Shown: positions 14,181 through 28,391 of the stretch, in pieces
Numbering within the stretch: position 1 is the first letter of the stretch
Layout of the letters: each line of letters opens with the position of its first letter
NCBI GenBank assembly: GCA_018873245.2
Contig: JAEMBT020000001.1
Location: 14,238,220-14,302,219, forward strand
Source of the DNA: Archegozetes longisetosus
Lineage: Eukaryota > Arthropoda > Arachnida > Sarcoptiformes > Trhypochthoniidae
DNA: 64,000 nt
Reading direction: 5' to 3'
Made by a program: the position numbers and the translations under genes
The notes under the pieces: generated by a model
The model's database searches: none
Told to the model about the DNA's origin: nothing
Seen by the model: the letters and a program-made list of their open reading frames with translations, nothing else

Positions 14181-15492
14181 AAATCAAATGTATCTCCACA
14201 TGAGTAAGTATAGCGTTCATCACGAAATCTAATGATTAAAACTATTATTTCTACTTCGACCAATAATCAACTTTTTAATAGTTATTGTTTTATTCTTATT
14301 AAGAATCACTTGTAATCTAATGATGATAAGTTCAATATAGAGTTTCTTAATGAAATCATTGTAGAGAAGTTGTTAACTTGATGTGACTTACTTAGTGGCA
14401 AAAGTAAAAACTAGAAGAAGGAAACTAAATAAATCAAGCGAAACCTACAATAGCAAACAAAAATAGCAAAAATAAATTAACCATTACTTTCGATCTTAGA
14501 TTAATAATAGTTGATTTATTCATTTCGTGCTATAATTCTATATATTAATCAAACAACCTTTTATAGATCTCTTAAAAGCAGCTCCGTAGTCACCGTTCTT
14601 GGTCAATGCTGCTCAAAGTCTCAGCTCATTATCCTGATTTTCTTAGGCAAATGCTAATTCCCATTTAATTATTTGTTAGCTTGTTATTATGCCTTTGATT
14701 AATTTTTAACAATCAGCAATCGATCGACGTGTCAAATGACTACGGTTAGGAGTTTTTTGTAAGAGCCTTTTCAGTGCAGATCGCATTTAAATCTCGAAAA
14801 GAATCTTTGGGAGGACTATAGATTCCCAGCCCCTTCCCTGCTGGCTAAGGTTGAGCTCAAAAGTCCACTTATTAAAAACTTAAGTCTATAGCAAAAGTTG
14901 AATTTATTTTGCCTTGACAAAATATGATAACACATGATAAATGAGTGAACTTGTTAAACTATTTGCCACTCAAATTTATTGTTCGTCAAAATTGAAATAA
15001 TGGAAAAAATAATTTGATTTGTTTTTCTAGCCTGTTAATATGCACTGTTTTTTGACTAAAACTACTTTTACGAGTAATTTAACAATTTTCTGCAAATTGG
15101 CCATTAATTTGTTGATATAAAGAAATAAAAGTTATGATTAATGAACATGAAACTGTTGGCTATCGTTATAGTTACAGAGTTAGTGAACAAAGTTCTTTAT
15201 AGATAATCTCATCACACCATAATTAGTAATGTTATTAATTGTTATATCAGTCAAGAATATACTGTACTCTACTGTTTGAAAACTTGATCTAATTTTCGAT
15301 TGTTTCCTACTCAAAAGCTTTTATTAACTTATTATAAGCTAGACAGTTCATTAAATAAATTCTCATTAAAAATACTAATCAAATCATTTTATCTTCTTAA
15401 TATTAGAAAATGCATCTAATTATTTATGCAAATAATTCAGTCATAATTGAAAGCTCTTAATGAGAAACACTATAAGTTCAGTTGGAATGACG

Positions 15493-15540
15493 TGGGTCTA
15501 GTTTTGCTTGGGCCTAGTTTTGCTTGGGTCTTGTTTTGCA
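15493..15540. repeat. 16-bp minisatellite, 3 copies
   Basis: Three units of TGGGTCTAGTTTTGCT with single substitutions lie in tandem in otherwise featureless AT-rich DNA. Confidence 0.8.
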
Positions 15541-18500
15541 ACCAAATTTAATTTGATTAAATTAAAAACATAGGTTTTCCATTTAATTATTTTTAGCTCT
15601 AAGTTTAGTATTATCCATGTTTTTAATATTATTTTCACTTCTCATATATCCGGATAGTCGCTTCAATCCCAACCACTTATTTCAAAATCAAAAATCCAGA
15701 TTATTTGTAAGACTAGAATATAAGTTTGGCAAGAATTATTGATCTGATGACTGGTTTATTGATGTAGTCAAATAGCAAGGAAATTGGTTTAGGCCAATCG
15801 AAAAACTCAATATTGGGCAACCAGATTTGAATATATGCTATAGTAAAATCTTACACGCTCCCAAATTGAAGAATAATATCTTTACTTATTTTCTTCTTCT
15901 TAGTTATTAATATAGATATACATCAAGTTCGAAATATTAAAGCTGCAATTTATATTTATGTTTCATAACTCATGTACAATTTCATACTAAACTCAGAATC
16001 AGTAAAACATAAGTCAAGTAATTCAATCTTTTTCCTAAAATTCAATATCTGATTGTTCACCAAATTACCAATTATTGAGTGATCACAGAATCAAATATTT
16101 TCAGAATAAACCAAAAGTCAATCTACATAGTAAATTTTGTTAGCTTTGATGGTAAATTTATATAGACTTGATTTACTAGAAATAGCTCATGAAAGATTAA
16201 TATTTTTCCAAATTGCAAAAGACTCAACTAGTTGGTGTAGCATTATTTGAAGCAAAAATTTAGAGTTCAACATAAGACTAGAGGATTATTTGAATGCATG
16301 CTATCTCATATATTAAACTTAAATGCTTATTTATATGCAATCCTCATGAATTTCATTTGAAACCGATTGAGAAGCAGTAAACATGGAAACTATCCCGAAG
16401 AGAATGAATAAGTTTTGATTAAGAAATGTCTTCTTGAATCAATTTATAGATACAACCAAGTTATCTTATTGAATTGCCATAGTTACAACTAGTTTAAATT
16501 GTAATTTGTTACTAAAATAGCGTACAAAAGACAACCGAGTGAATACTCTTTAGACATACCACCTCTTCATCATCAAACATACCATCATTATTGTATTCGC
16601 AGATCAACTCGAGTAAGATTCTTTAGAATTCAAGTCTGACTATCTTATGAGTTAGATTCTCTAATCAAGTTATACATAAAGTGCATTGCTTCTTGTTCTT
16701 TGATCAATATGATAGCAACTCTAAAAGCCTAGCTCAAAAATTTTTTCTTTCAAAAATTCCTTCTAAGGCAAGAATTGAGTTATGTTTTGCGTTTTGAATA
16801 GAATTTTCTTTGCTTCTAAAGGCTTGAGTCGACCAAAATTTTTTTAGCTTACTTTGATGAATTTCAACTCTTTTAGATTTAGTTTGGGAACGCAATCGAT
16901 AAATTGGTTGATGGTAATCTTATTTGAACTTTAGTTTGAACAACTAAGTTGGTTTGAAAAGTTTGAAAAGTTCAAAAATACAAAATTCTGATTCAGTTCT
17001 ATTTCAAGTAAAATATATGAATAAGCAGTTTAATAGAAACATAAATTTTCTGGGGCTGTATTCTGGAAACTTTGCAAAATTAGCAATAACGCAAAAGTGC
17101 ACAATAAGAATGGCTAGTTTGCAATCATTCTATGTTTTATAGCTTACAATCATCCGAGAATGTGACCCCAGGTTTACACTCAAGAAAATCTATAAGAATT
17201 CAATTTCTTGACGCTATCATCATTTTTTGCTAGAATTTATAAGTAGTACTGCAAATCATCAAGATTTTTATAAACTATTGAGCATACTTAAATTATGTTA
17301 ACCCTTGTTCGAATCGAGAATTTTTGCAATCATGACTTATCAAAAACTAGATCCCAAATACATTACTTCTGATTTATTGTTCATCTGAAATAATAATAAC
17401 TTCAAGCTATAAAAGTATCGAGGAAGAGAAGCTTATTTCTCTTAATTAAGATCTAACTGAATCAAATAGAAATATATCGAGGTATCTGTAAAGCTTTAAA
17501 TTTTATTATGTTCTTCTTATCTCAGAAAGACTGACTACTTCTGGCATGTCTTCTCCACTTTAAGCTCAATCTGATATCTTATCATTTCTTTTGGTTCAAT
17601 ATTTTGAAGTTTACTTAACTAATACATTCGAACACGCAATTATAGTCCTGTTAAGACACAATACGTTTAGCTCAATTTATTGCACAAATATTGTCATTAA
17701 TGATGAGAGATAACAGTCTACCTAAACACTTATGACATGAAATAGATTTAATCAATCATTTGAAAAAGTTTAATTGAATCTTTCAAAATAGAAAATCTGA
17801 TAATCTTTGATATTATTAGACGCACAACTTCTAACATGACTTTTCACTTGCGATATGTCGGATTTGTCCTGAGATGTCCAGTGAACAAAATACTACAAAA
17901 AGTTTCAGTTTTAATTAGAACCGTTGGAGAATCAAAGTTCATTAGAAAATAACGTCAAATAAATAGAGAATATACAAGATTTTAAACCTATTGCAGAATA
18001 ATTCATTGATTTCCTGTAGTTCTCACTTGAGTGAACATCACTGAGCTGTTTCCAGTGATAGAAATGGTGACATCGAACCGATAGGAATCGATCGAAAAAT
18101 GCTTTTTCGATTTGATAGATATTTTTAAAAATTTTCTGGTATTTAAGCTGAGAATTTTTTTTGAATAATTTTCAAATTTAACGTGATTATGCTGTAAAGG
18201 GTGCCCGGTAAGTTCGATCATAAAGGAATGAGTTTTTAATCTTTGCGCGAAACCCGAGGACCATATATTGATAATCTATACTTAAAATCCACATTATCTG
18301 TTCTCTATAATATAAAATTTTCTTCTTACTTCTTCTTCTGACTTACGAACACCCTATAGAAACATTTTCAAGTTTAAATGAATCATAAATGTAATGCTTG
18401 AATTAAAAATTTGGTTGGCATACAAAATCGCAAATTATTAAATGGTAAATAGTATTTTAGGATACTTACTCCTACTTCGATAGCAAGTTATGTAGATTTG

Positions 18501-21243
18501 AATCTTCTCATAGGCAAAACACAGAATGACTGGAATCTCATTTGCGATCAAACAAAATGTCAAATGTTATCGAAAAATACAAATATCCGTAAAACTGCCT
18601 GCATGTTTTGAACCAAGTAATGCATATTTATCTTATAATTAATTCAAGGATAGATAGTATAAGACAAATTTTTTTGCACAATGGATATAAATCATATTTA
18701 ATTTAGTACGTCGTGCGGAAAATGTTCTATTGAGTCATTTTTGTTTGAAGTACACCGGTATTTATGAATTCAAATGAATTATGCATAACAGCTAAGTAAA
18801 TGTAATAACAGTAATAAAGTTACTATTTATATGACAGATTCCTAATAAATAGACGATTGCAGTAGATTTCGCTCAATTTAATCTATATGTTGATTTTCTA
18901 GACTCTTTTTTTCGATTCACATTAGGATATTCTTGAAAGTAAAATAAGCAAGTTCTACCGCAAAACTCAAACTTTCAATCTATACCTGAAGCAATCCCAA
19001 AAAATTAATTCACATTTTTCAGCCTGAAATTCAAATTTTTCAGAATATTTTTCTGAAAGTCGAATTGGTTTTGGTTTTTACGTTTGTTCAACTACTAGAT
19101 TATTTTCTTAGCTGATCGGATACTTCTAATTCACAGCCAGAGTTCAGATATTTTGATGATCACTAGATTTTGTCCTTGCGTTCAAATCTATCCAAAGTTC
19201 TATCCAAATCAAATATCAAAGATTCTAAATATAAAATTTGACTGCACCGACTTTCCTGATTCGGGACACAAGCACTGAAGTTTCCGATGACTAGCGATGT
19301 TTTCGAAAGACAGCCAAAAATTGTAAATTTCAAAACATTCATTATACATAAAAATTTATGACGCAGTTGAAGTTAAATAAAGTTGTTCAGAGCTAAGTTT
19401 GTATCTGACAATTTTCTAAATAATTTATGATAAATTCAGAAAAATGGCTTTGCTCTACTCAATTTAAATTTATAGATTTTTTGGAAAAATTTGCAAGAAA
19501 ACAAATTTCTTAAATTGTTGCCTTGTAATTATTGATTTTGGACATTGATCAGATATTTTTATATAGCGAAAAATCTGGTCTCTGCTCATAAATTATAGCT
19601 TGTGTCTAAAATTAATGCATTACAAGACAATTGCATTATAATAAATACAAAAAACCGATGAATTATTATATAATTTAATGCAATGAAAGATATATTGTGA
19701 AAGTATGTTCAACGCTAGAATCGTAACTAAAGTTTGGTATATCTATCATTGTTAAAACTTGACCAAAAAATATATTTTAACTTAAATCTTGAAAGGAAAA
19801 GTTAACATTTTCTTCAATCTTCGTAACAGATCAACTCTGTTTCATATAAGAGCTAAGAAAAAATGAGATAAGGTATGATAAACTTAGTTCACAAGCAGAA
19901 ATATCTATAATGAATGAATAGAAATGTTTCCAGTTGTGCATAGTGAAATAGTTAATGGAGTCGGAGCATAACACGATTAGATCATAAATAATTCACATTT
20001 AGATGTTTAGCGCAGAATTATTTGACCAACAAGTGATGGTAAGGTATTTATTTAAGTTATAAGAAACAATGATCAAACTACATAATAAGCATAAGGCTTA
20101 GAAAATGTGTTTGGGCTAAAAACTTAATTATATTTATACATCAGTCACTCCATCAAACAATGATTACAAGTCAAACGATCCATTTTTGTCTCATTTCGAA
20201 ACTTATTAAAGCATCAAAAAGTTTATAAATGTATTTTTCTCTCCATAATGTACTCACTTCTAAACTTTCATTATTTGGAAATCTATTTTTTTATTGAGAC
20301 TAAGAAATCATTATTGCTCAATGACTAGCCATTAAAAAGTTAATGTCAATCAATATTTTGAAAGTACTTTATATTTAAGTAAACAATTTTCATTTAAATG
20401 AGAAAGCTTAGAAAGATTTAACAAAAATTGAAAAATTAGTAACAGAATGAAGTATATATTCACAAACCCAAAACTTGTTTATCTCATACTGAAACGAGCT
20501 CTGCTATGAATAGTAAAGTTATCCACATGTGATTCCTATATCTCATACAATTAGCTTTAACTTTAGTAATGATCAAACTCAGATAAGAAGACCAAAAATA
20601 AAATTCTATCTTCAATTGTTTAGCCATTTCTGATCACATCATCCGAAGCGTGTCATATGATATCGATTGGAAACTGACAAACAAAACTATTATTAATAGT
20701 TTTAATGATCAAACGTTCTGATCTAGAGTTGGGTTAAGATAAAAAATAATTGTATAGCAATAATGTAAGGCAAACTTTTTTGAGTAATACCTTCGAGGCA
20801 TTTATGCGTAAATAATATATGTATTCATACTATTAACTATTGATTTATTTCACCTATAAATTTGAGTAAAACATCAAACTTTTTTCAATCTTTGCTAACT
20901 TAAGCACTTTATTGCAATATATTGATTAGTTTTAGTATGAAAGCTTTATTTTTTGATAGAAATATTTTTTCGGTTAAGTAGACTATAGAATAGATTAAAA
21001 ATACTTCATGTCTCATAGGCTTTAGACTAAGCCAAATTTGGAGAGTGTTCAGCTTTCAATCATAGAATCAATTTTGATAGTGTTATAAACTGTAAAACTT
21101 GCGTTCAGCCAAGTTATCATATGTGAAATGAAATTTGGAAAAATGGTTTTGTAAACTTGCAACAATCGAGTCCATTAGACTTTATCTTTATATCAATATT
21201 TACGTTGTATAACCTAAATATAGATTCTTAATATATAGCTACA

Positions 21244-21299
21244 TATTCTGTTATAGGTACCTACTCTGTTATAGGTAGCTATTCTGTCATAGGTACCTT
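21244..21299. repeat. 18-bp minisatellite, 3 copies
   Basis: Three tandem copies of ATTCTGTTATAGGTACCT with one or two changes each. Like the array at 1529-1600, the unit has a GGTACC core and an 18-bp period. Confidence 0.85.
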
Positions 21300-24200
21300 C
21301 TTTCAAAACAGAAGGTTAACTAAACCTTTAAGTAGATTGTTTTGTTTTCAATTTTATTTATCAAATATGTCACATTTCTTTTGTAATCATAAAATATTTA
21401 TTACAAAACACTTTCAAAAAGTACTCAAATATTTATCTAAAAATAAAGTAATAGTTAATAAACCCGAAAATAGCAATACATTTGTGTTGGCTTATTTCTT
21501 TCATATCAGGATCTATTGATAGAAATGTTTCAAAAACAGGATATGTTAGGATAGAAAGCTCTCCACAAAATCATTGTTAGGAATGAATAAAGAGCTGCAT
21601 ATTTGATCTCAAGAGCTAAAGACTATTTGGTTGTGTCATACGGAAACCTATTCTTATGTTTATCGGCTTTTTTGATTTGTTGGCGGAAATTTGGAAGATT
21701 TTCATAAGAAATAACAACCAATAAGCAAACACTGATCTAATACTGATATCTTTCATCATCAATGCTAAGCCGAAGAGATCACTCTCGGCTTTGATCAGCT
21801 TCTCTGTTACAAAAATTCGCTCTTTTCGATCAATTCTTCTTTTTTGGATCAATTATTCACTGATCTCATATAGATTAATAAGTGCAGTTTTATATCAACC
21901 AAACAGTATTTATAAATTCAATTATAGAAATTATGATAAGTCGAAACCTTTGTAATGTCATTTGCCATTTGAGAGTTAATAATTCAAAAGTGCTCCATTT
22001 ATGGCAATTCACTCTTTTAGTTGAAAGGATTGGTGCTCGAAGTGCTTTCGAATAGTCTGAATTCTGTTCATGAATCCATAAAATCTAAATGAAAAGCTAT
22101 TTTTAACGAAATCATTAAATAGCTTATAAATATTTGTTGAAATTTTTCAATGATTTTATGTTGATCAATAGAAATAGAGGCGATGCCAAATATATCGGGT
22201 GGGGCTGCACACACCATATTGATTTTGATCAAATATACGCTTTTTTCAATTAAAAACTATCGTGTCATAGTCTTAAACTTGAATTATAATCTATTTTACT
22301 CTACCTTTGCAATAGTTAAAAACTTGATGTTTCAACTTTTCAACTTTTTATGTGAAGTTAGCTTCAGTTTTGAATTTACAGTTTGTTTAAGTAATCGTAT
22401 GAAAGAAAGCATAAATTATGAAAAGTAAATATTTATCAATCAAACGTTTGTTGACAATAATCGAGGAGTTAATTATTTGTTGATTTGTAATTCATGAAAA
22501 TAATAGTGAAATAAGCACTGGCGACACTAAATGGAGTCTCTAAATGACATACACAACAACGAGATATAATCCTACGAATGAGCCGCGTATTCATGTCAAA
22601 TAATTAGAAATGCCAACAATGAACATCTAATGAATAACAAACCATTGAAATGATAGGGCAAGTAATATAAAAAAAACTACTAATTCACTGAAAGAATGTA
22701 CGCTATCTTATACTGGGCTTTTTATTAGCCACTCATTGTTAAGTGTTATTTCAAACTATTTGTGTCTGCAATGAATATCTTAGAAGCAAATGTAAATATA
22801 AAGTACATAAAAGGATATATAAGGAGATAGTTTTCAAGAATTTAGACACAAAACTGACGAATTTTCAACTATTTCGCCATCGTAACAATTCTTTTTATAT
22901 GTTTATTTAGTTGTATTATATACTGAATCAATGAAACTTAATATCTTTCACATAAATTTTTAACTCAGTTGCAACTCATTTGAGTTGTTTTAAGTAGATT
23001 TTGTGGTCATAGAATTAGTTTCACCAAAGAGAAACACACGGCTTTGAATAATTCAACAAAATTCGATTCTGTTTTAGTTAGGAATATATCTGAAAATCAG
23101 TGGTGTGTTGCCTGAATGATACTCAGGTGTTGATTCCAAAGCAAATCAATCGTAATATTTAGAATATATGACTTGAATAATAAATCAATTTAGAACATTA
23201 AACCTCTCAAAACATTTTTATTAAATTTTCAAATACCCTGAACATAATATAAAAGTCTAATAATTCAAAAGATTGTGAAATAATTGTGAGATAAATCATA
23301 GGCCATATGTTTGAAATTTATAGTAATAAATTCTCATAAATCATTTTCTCAACTCTAGCAAAAAACTGTTACATTAAAAACACCATTTTTCCTAAAATAC
23401 CAGGATTTGCCGTAAAACTGATTCTTTCGATTCATTTATTCTATTGACTCAACATTTGTTTCTGTAATGGAATAGGAATGCGGCTCAGCTTACGCTTCAA
23501 TTCAAATCTTTACTTAAGCTCATACTTCTTTTGAAACTGATTTTTCAGTAAAAATAAATTATTCAAATTAAAGCGGGGTTTCAGGTCTGAAAAATTGAAA
23601 ATATTTATTGTTAAAATTTTGCGGAAGTTATTAAACTATCAAAATTGAGATGTTTCTGCTAAACATTGAGCTATAACTCGAGAAAATTTGTTTACAAGAT
23701 CTCAATTTCGACACGATATCAGATTTTCTACTTTATTATTAATGAATAGATTTTTTTTCAGAAATCTGATACTCTTTTCGTGATATAAAACTCTAGTTTC
23801 GGAAAAAAAACACTTAATTAGTGGCTGTGTTTAAGCAGAGAATGTTCATATACTTTAAAGCTTTCAAACATTCAAGAAGCTGAAGTGAAAGTGTATATGA
23901 TCGCTCTGTAATTATTTCTACAGAAGTTTCACTATAAAAGCAACTTATCATCAAATAATGCTTATATATCTTAAGCTTTAGAATAATTTCAAATTTCAAA
24001 AAAGTTCAAATCTACTTAATAGAAGCCGATCAAACTTTGAGTACGAGTAAAAACTTCTTAGAGTCAGGTGCATCTAAAGTGAATCCTGTTCAAGTCACAC
24101 AATATATTATAGCTTTGCATTGAATACAAGTTTTGATCCGATTTGACTCAATCGACAAATACTAACAATTCTTACTGTTTGATCAATTGAGTTTTAGGTA

Positions 24201-24764
24201 AAACATTACGAAAATAAGTGCTCTCATTCCAGTTGATGCACAAAAAAACGACACGATTTCAAGAATGATCGCTAAACACCTCTCAGATTTTTTTCAGAAG
24301 GATTTAGATCTCTAGCAACAAACGTCTTCCTAATAGTGTGTTGCCATCAAATAGTGTTCAATGACTCGAGAGAGATGAGCAGATGAATCTAAAGGTTAGC
24401 ATTAAAGGTTGTGCAAGTAGAAGTATGACCTGATTATGCTTTATGATAAAACATATTCTTATGTAAAAGATGAATATTGTTATGTGAAAACGCCTATTAT
24501 GAGTAGTATAACAAGGAGTAAGGATTTAGTAAGTGTCGGAACATCAGAAAAACAAGAGTATATATTTAGAAATTAATCAAATTAAATATAGTACAGAACA
24601 AGTCACAAATGCTTGTTCTAATAAGATCTACAATTTCTCAAGAGAATCCCATTTCTTCAATCATTTATTCGATAGCTTTTAGTTAATTCATTTGAGGCCA
24701 AAATATAGCCGAGAATGAGAATATGATTAGAGACTAAAAAGAAGTGATTTTTCTTCTATTTCAA

Positions 24765-24789
24765 CCTAACCTAACCTAACCTAACCTAA
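24765..24789. repeat. Interstitial (CCTAA)5 telomere-type array
   Basis: Five perfect CCTAA units. Read on the minus strand this is (TTAGG)n, the arthropod telomere repeat. It is short and interstitial, as left by double-strand-break repair with telomerase or by an old insertion. It is the best single clue that the host is an arthropod. Confidence 0.9.
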
Positions 24790-25513
24790 AACCGAGTTGA
24801 GAGAGTGATGATGAGAAAGTGCATAAATAAATGGAATTAATTCTAAATAAGCATTATTACTATAAGAGTTACATCATTTATAGGTCATTGTCCTATAGAG
24901 AGTTAGGTCTAAATTAATAAAAGTGAACGACAAAAATAATGCATACAAACAACCTCTTGAGAGTTAACTTGCCCTTTAATAATGTCAGAGTTAGAGATAG
25001 ATAGAGATGGACTGGTTTTACAAACAGAGCACTTGTTAGTAGAGCCACATTAAGTTAGGTATTCATTGGGTATACGATTAATGCGATTTTTTATTATAAT
25101 AGCTTAAGTCCATTAGCAGAGAAAATTACTGGATGCCATCAAACAAAACGCTTCTTATTAGATATTCAAAGCCTTCATCGATTGTATGGCATTTAACTTT
25201 AAATTATATTTAGTCTCACACTTATTATTAGATTGTTTAAATCTTTATGCTATGATTAGATTTTTCTAAGTCTTTAATTTATGGTTAGATTAATGTGAGG
25301 CTTTCAAATAGATCCAAAGCAATTAGTAACAGAATGGAAAGCCAATTTTGCACAAAACTAGTTTTTTACTTCAAAATTATCAGTAAAAAATATCTAAGTC
25401 AAAGTTGATCTCGATATAAAGCAATTATAGTAGCAGTATAAACTGAAATGATGCTATTATCAGTCGCTCTTCGCAACTTTTGCTCACTGATTCCACACCC
25501 TTTTGGACAATAC

Positions 25514-26448
25514 TTAAGTAGACTTGTTTAAGTTGCGACTTTTAAGTTCATTTAAGTATTTAGTATACCAGCCATTTAAGTATACTATTCTAGAAAGATA
25601 GCCAAGTAAATCTTCAATTGACCGGCATAGCGGCACATTAGTTGGGTTATGCGATTTATCAACATAGCGGATGTCTTCTCTCTTCAATTAATCTATTGTT
25701 GTATTGGCATAATGGGCTGATACCTTATCTACCCAATATATATTTGCCATCCTTGTAAACTTCTCTAATCAATGGAAACAACCTTTTCTCAGATATTCGT
25801 TTTGATAAACATTTTGGTTAATTTCAAGTCTACCCCTTTGGGAGTAAGGCTTACTTATGTTCTTACGGGAGATCGCTATCCAAAACATAACTTTGGATTC
25901 ATATTTGGATTTTCCTTTATATTTGATATCATCAAATGCCCTTTCCGGTAATGATGCAAAAATTAGTCATTTCCCGGACCCATGAGCAGTAAATACTTCT
26001 CGTTATCAATCATAAACGCATATTGATTGAACCAACGGTACAACCATCGACACTGTCTCTGGGCCATATTTTTTGGGTTTCACTATATTTGGGTGATTTT
26101 TCTTTTTACAACTTTTGATTCCAAACCTCTTCAACTAATATCAGATGAGAGTTCGAGAGGTGTCAAACTTGTGCGCCGCTAAAACGACCGAACCTTATCC
26201 TTATGGCTTATCATTGCCTTTAACGCGCTCTGTTTCTTTTGGTCATTACTAATAGGGGTCTCGGGTTTTTATTCAACATTTTGGTCGTATTTCTCTCATT
26301 ATAAGTCTTATAAGTGTTAGGGACTCGATAGATTGTTCTTCGACTCTCTGTTCCATAAAGTGATTGATAGTAAAGATTTCGGCAACGACTTATGGGATAT
26401 GTAAAACTGAACGACACGATTTGTTTGCACTTTTTGTTTGGAAGACAT
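25514..26448 (-). pseudogene. Dead Tc1/IS630-like (DD37E) transposase
   Basis: Pieces in several frames of the minus strand add up to one transposase. The start MSSKQKVQTNRVV is at 26448. Near 25900-25780 is KVMFWIAISRKNISKP, then NQNVYQNEYLRKG. The second catalytic Asp is in YWVDKVSAHYA, and VDKSHNPTNVP leads into RSIED, whose Glu is the third catalytic residue, 37 residues after the Asp. A final stop lies at 25514. The total length (about 310 codons) is close to that of intact family members, but there are in-frame stops and at least two frame changes, so it is inactive. It probably inserted in the large intron. Terminal inverted repeats could not be delimited. Confidence 0.85.
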
Positions 26449-27061
26449 ATTTATTGTTTACTATTATATAATGACTTAATGCTTTAACATTTGCATTCTA
26501 AGTACTTTAGTATATGATCCATAAAAGTATGAGATTATATATTAAGTCTATTGGTTGGAAAATATTGCAAAATTCACTTTCCATCCCGATATACAAGTCG
26601 AATGCATTTAGTTATAGGTTCATATACTAAATGTGTCAGAATATTGTTTAAGGACTTGCTCACCAAGAGATATAAACCTCATTTTCATCATACTTTTTCA
26701 TTAAGCTCTTCCTCTAGTAATCTGTATCATAAAACAATGCTAAAAGAATATTTTGCTTGTACTAGGTTAATTAGGTATTATTTTTGCGATCGCATATAAT
26801 AAGGTTGAAGCCTTATAAACTATTCTCTATCATGTTCACTATTAAAGTCTTGCCGTTCATTATGCGTTCAATCCAACTATTGAAAAATACTCTATGAATA
26901 CATGATGAAATCAACTTTAATAATTCATTTTGTTTCCATCTCTAACTTGCTTTGACTCGGCATTATTCAAACCCATTATTCAAAGAAAGGATCGTGTTTT
27001 CAATCAATATCGTAGTGAACACGTAAGCGCTCAGCAAAAGCTGTAACAAGACAATCCATAC

Positions 27062-27201
27062 CTTTCTCCATCGTCGGCATAAGCATAGTCACCGAGAATC
27101 AGATCCCGAAATCGATATCTTGGAGGTAAAGGTGATAGTATTGGGTTAGGAAGTGGTGGAACACCAGATCCAACAAGAACAGTGTTGGTAATTTGAGACA
27201 T
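27062..27201 (-). CDS. Alternative first coding exon 1 of an unidentified gene
   Basis: From the ATG at 27201 the minus strand reads 46 codons plus two bases, then a donor (AAAG|GTATGG). The peptide starts MSQITNTVLVGSGVPPLPNP, is Pro-rich to residue 28, and ends RYRFRDLILGDYAYADDGE. The last part is dense, charged and looks conserved. TTACAG lies directly before the ATG, so a noncoding upstream exon could splice there. The final phase (2) and last residues (Glu-AG) match those of the exon at 7403-7569, which implies one common downstream exon left of the window and an intron longer than 27 kb. I do not recognise the family. Confidence 0.75.
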
Positions 27202-27308
27202 CTGTAACTTTAAAATACTGGCAAATCGATAAAGAAATAAACCAATTAATGAGCCAATAAACTTTTAAATGTTTCTAAACAAACTTGTTTCAAAGTAGAG
27301 AAACTAAA

Positions 27309-27545
27309 CTTCAATTCGAGTCAATACACGAGCGCGTGTTTCACACCAAGTGTTTTGTTGTATATTCTGAGCTGATTCTGCCAAAACAGCGGCACTGCTA
27401 TAACGCTGAGGGAGGAGTCCATACCGTTTGATGATTCTTTGCGGCTGTGGTTGCGTTTCGCTCGTTTGACACCAATACGCTTCAATTGCTCTCCAATGAT
27501 ATTTAATACCATTACGTGAGACAATTGCTCACAAACATTTGACCA
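27309..27545 (-). other. GC-enriched island, possible 5' exon
   Basis: Two minus-strand frames stay open for more than 70 codons. One contains KYHWRAIEAYWCQTSE and RYSSAAVLAESAQNIQQN; the other starts with an ATG at 27575. Since both are open, the openness may merely reflect higher G+C. A potential donor (AACG|GTATGG) lies inside. It sits just upstream of the ATG exon at 27201, so a noncoding first exon, or a fragment of an unknown gene or transposon, are both possible. I do not recognise either peptide. Confidence 0.3.
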
Positions 27546-28333
27546 AACAATAGTATTGTTTTGAATTTCAATCATATATCAAACCCTTTAATAAGTTTTC
27601 AACTGATTTTCAGCTTAAATCAACTTTTCAAATAGTCTTCAGTCTAAACAAAGCTTTGATTGTTAAGCTTTGTATTTTTGTTGTCAAGTTTGTATGCCTT
27701 CTGATGAACGTCTTGTAACAGATGCTTGTCTAAACTTTATTGATATTAATGCGTCAGACAATTAACTATGGATTTGCGTTTTGAGTTTTGTTTAGGTTTC
27801 AGATCTTTACGATCAGAATAAAATCTATTGTTGTGTTACACAAATATCAGGTTTTAGTACCTGTACAGTTAGAGAATACTAACTTTGAGACTGTGATTGT
27901 GTGATTTCAGGAATGCTTTTTATAGAAATAGATAATAGAAGCGTAACGACATTATAATAATTTGAATAATTTATTCAATTGTTTTCAAAAACATTAAAGA
28001 CCAATTGAGCTTTTTTAGGTTTTGTTTCATTTTTTTATCTCAGTTATATTCATGTTGAATACTAAGTTATACTTTCATCAAATCAGTCATTAAAATGCGT
28101 TTTCAGTAGAAATAAAGTATTCATTTTTCGTTTTGAGCAATCATTTCTTATGATTTTATTTTGTGAAACATGAGCTAATGCTCTAACTTATTCAAACAAC
28201 ACAACTAAATCAGATTTCAACTAAAAGCCAAATAATCGTTGTTAGCAACTAAAAGTGTTCATTTTATGGCGTCCAATCCATCAGACTATAACATTGAAGA
28301 TATTAACAAAATTATAGAATATTCAATGTAGAA

Positions 28334-28391
28334 ATCAAATTAAATTAAAAATCAAATTAAATTAAAAATCAAATTAAATTAAAAATCAAAT
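28334..28391. repeat. 17-bp AT minisatellite, 3 copies
   Basis: Three perfect units of ATCAAATTAAATTAAAA and a partial fourth. Confidence 0.9.

Larger units (their letters stand above)
7570..27061. other. 19-kb gene-free stretch, probable intron with repeats
   Basis: No exon is convincing in these 19 kb. The longest open frame on the plus strand (10361-10669, 102 codons) has no recognisable domain and noncoding composition. The stretch lies between two putative alternative first exons, so it is most likely intronic or promoter DNA of that gene. Repeats listed separately are a pogo-like MITE (10049-10220), a nested foldback element (12920-13985), minisatellites, a TTAGG array (24765-24789) and a dead transposase (25514-26448). 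Elsewhere I see only AT-rich unique-looking sequence. Confidence 0.5.
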
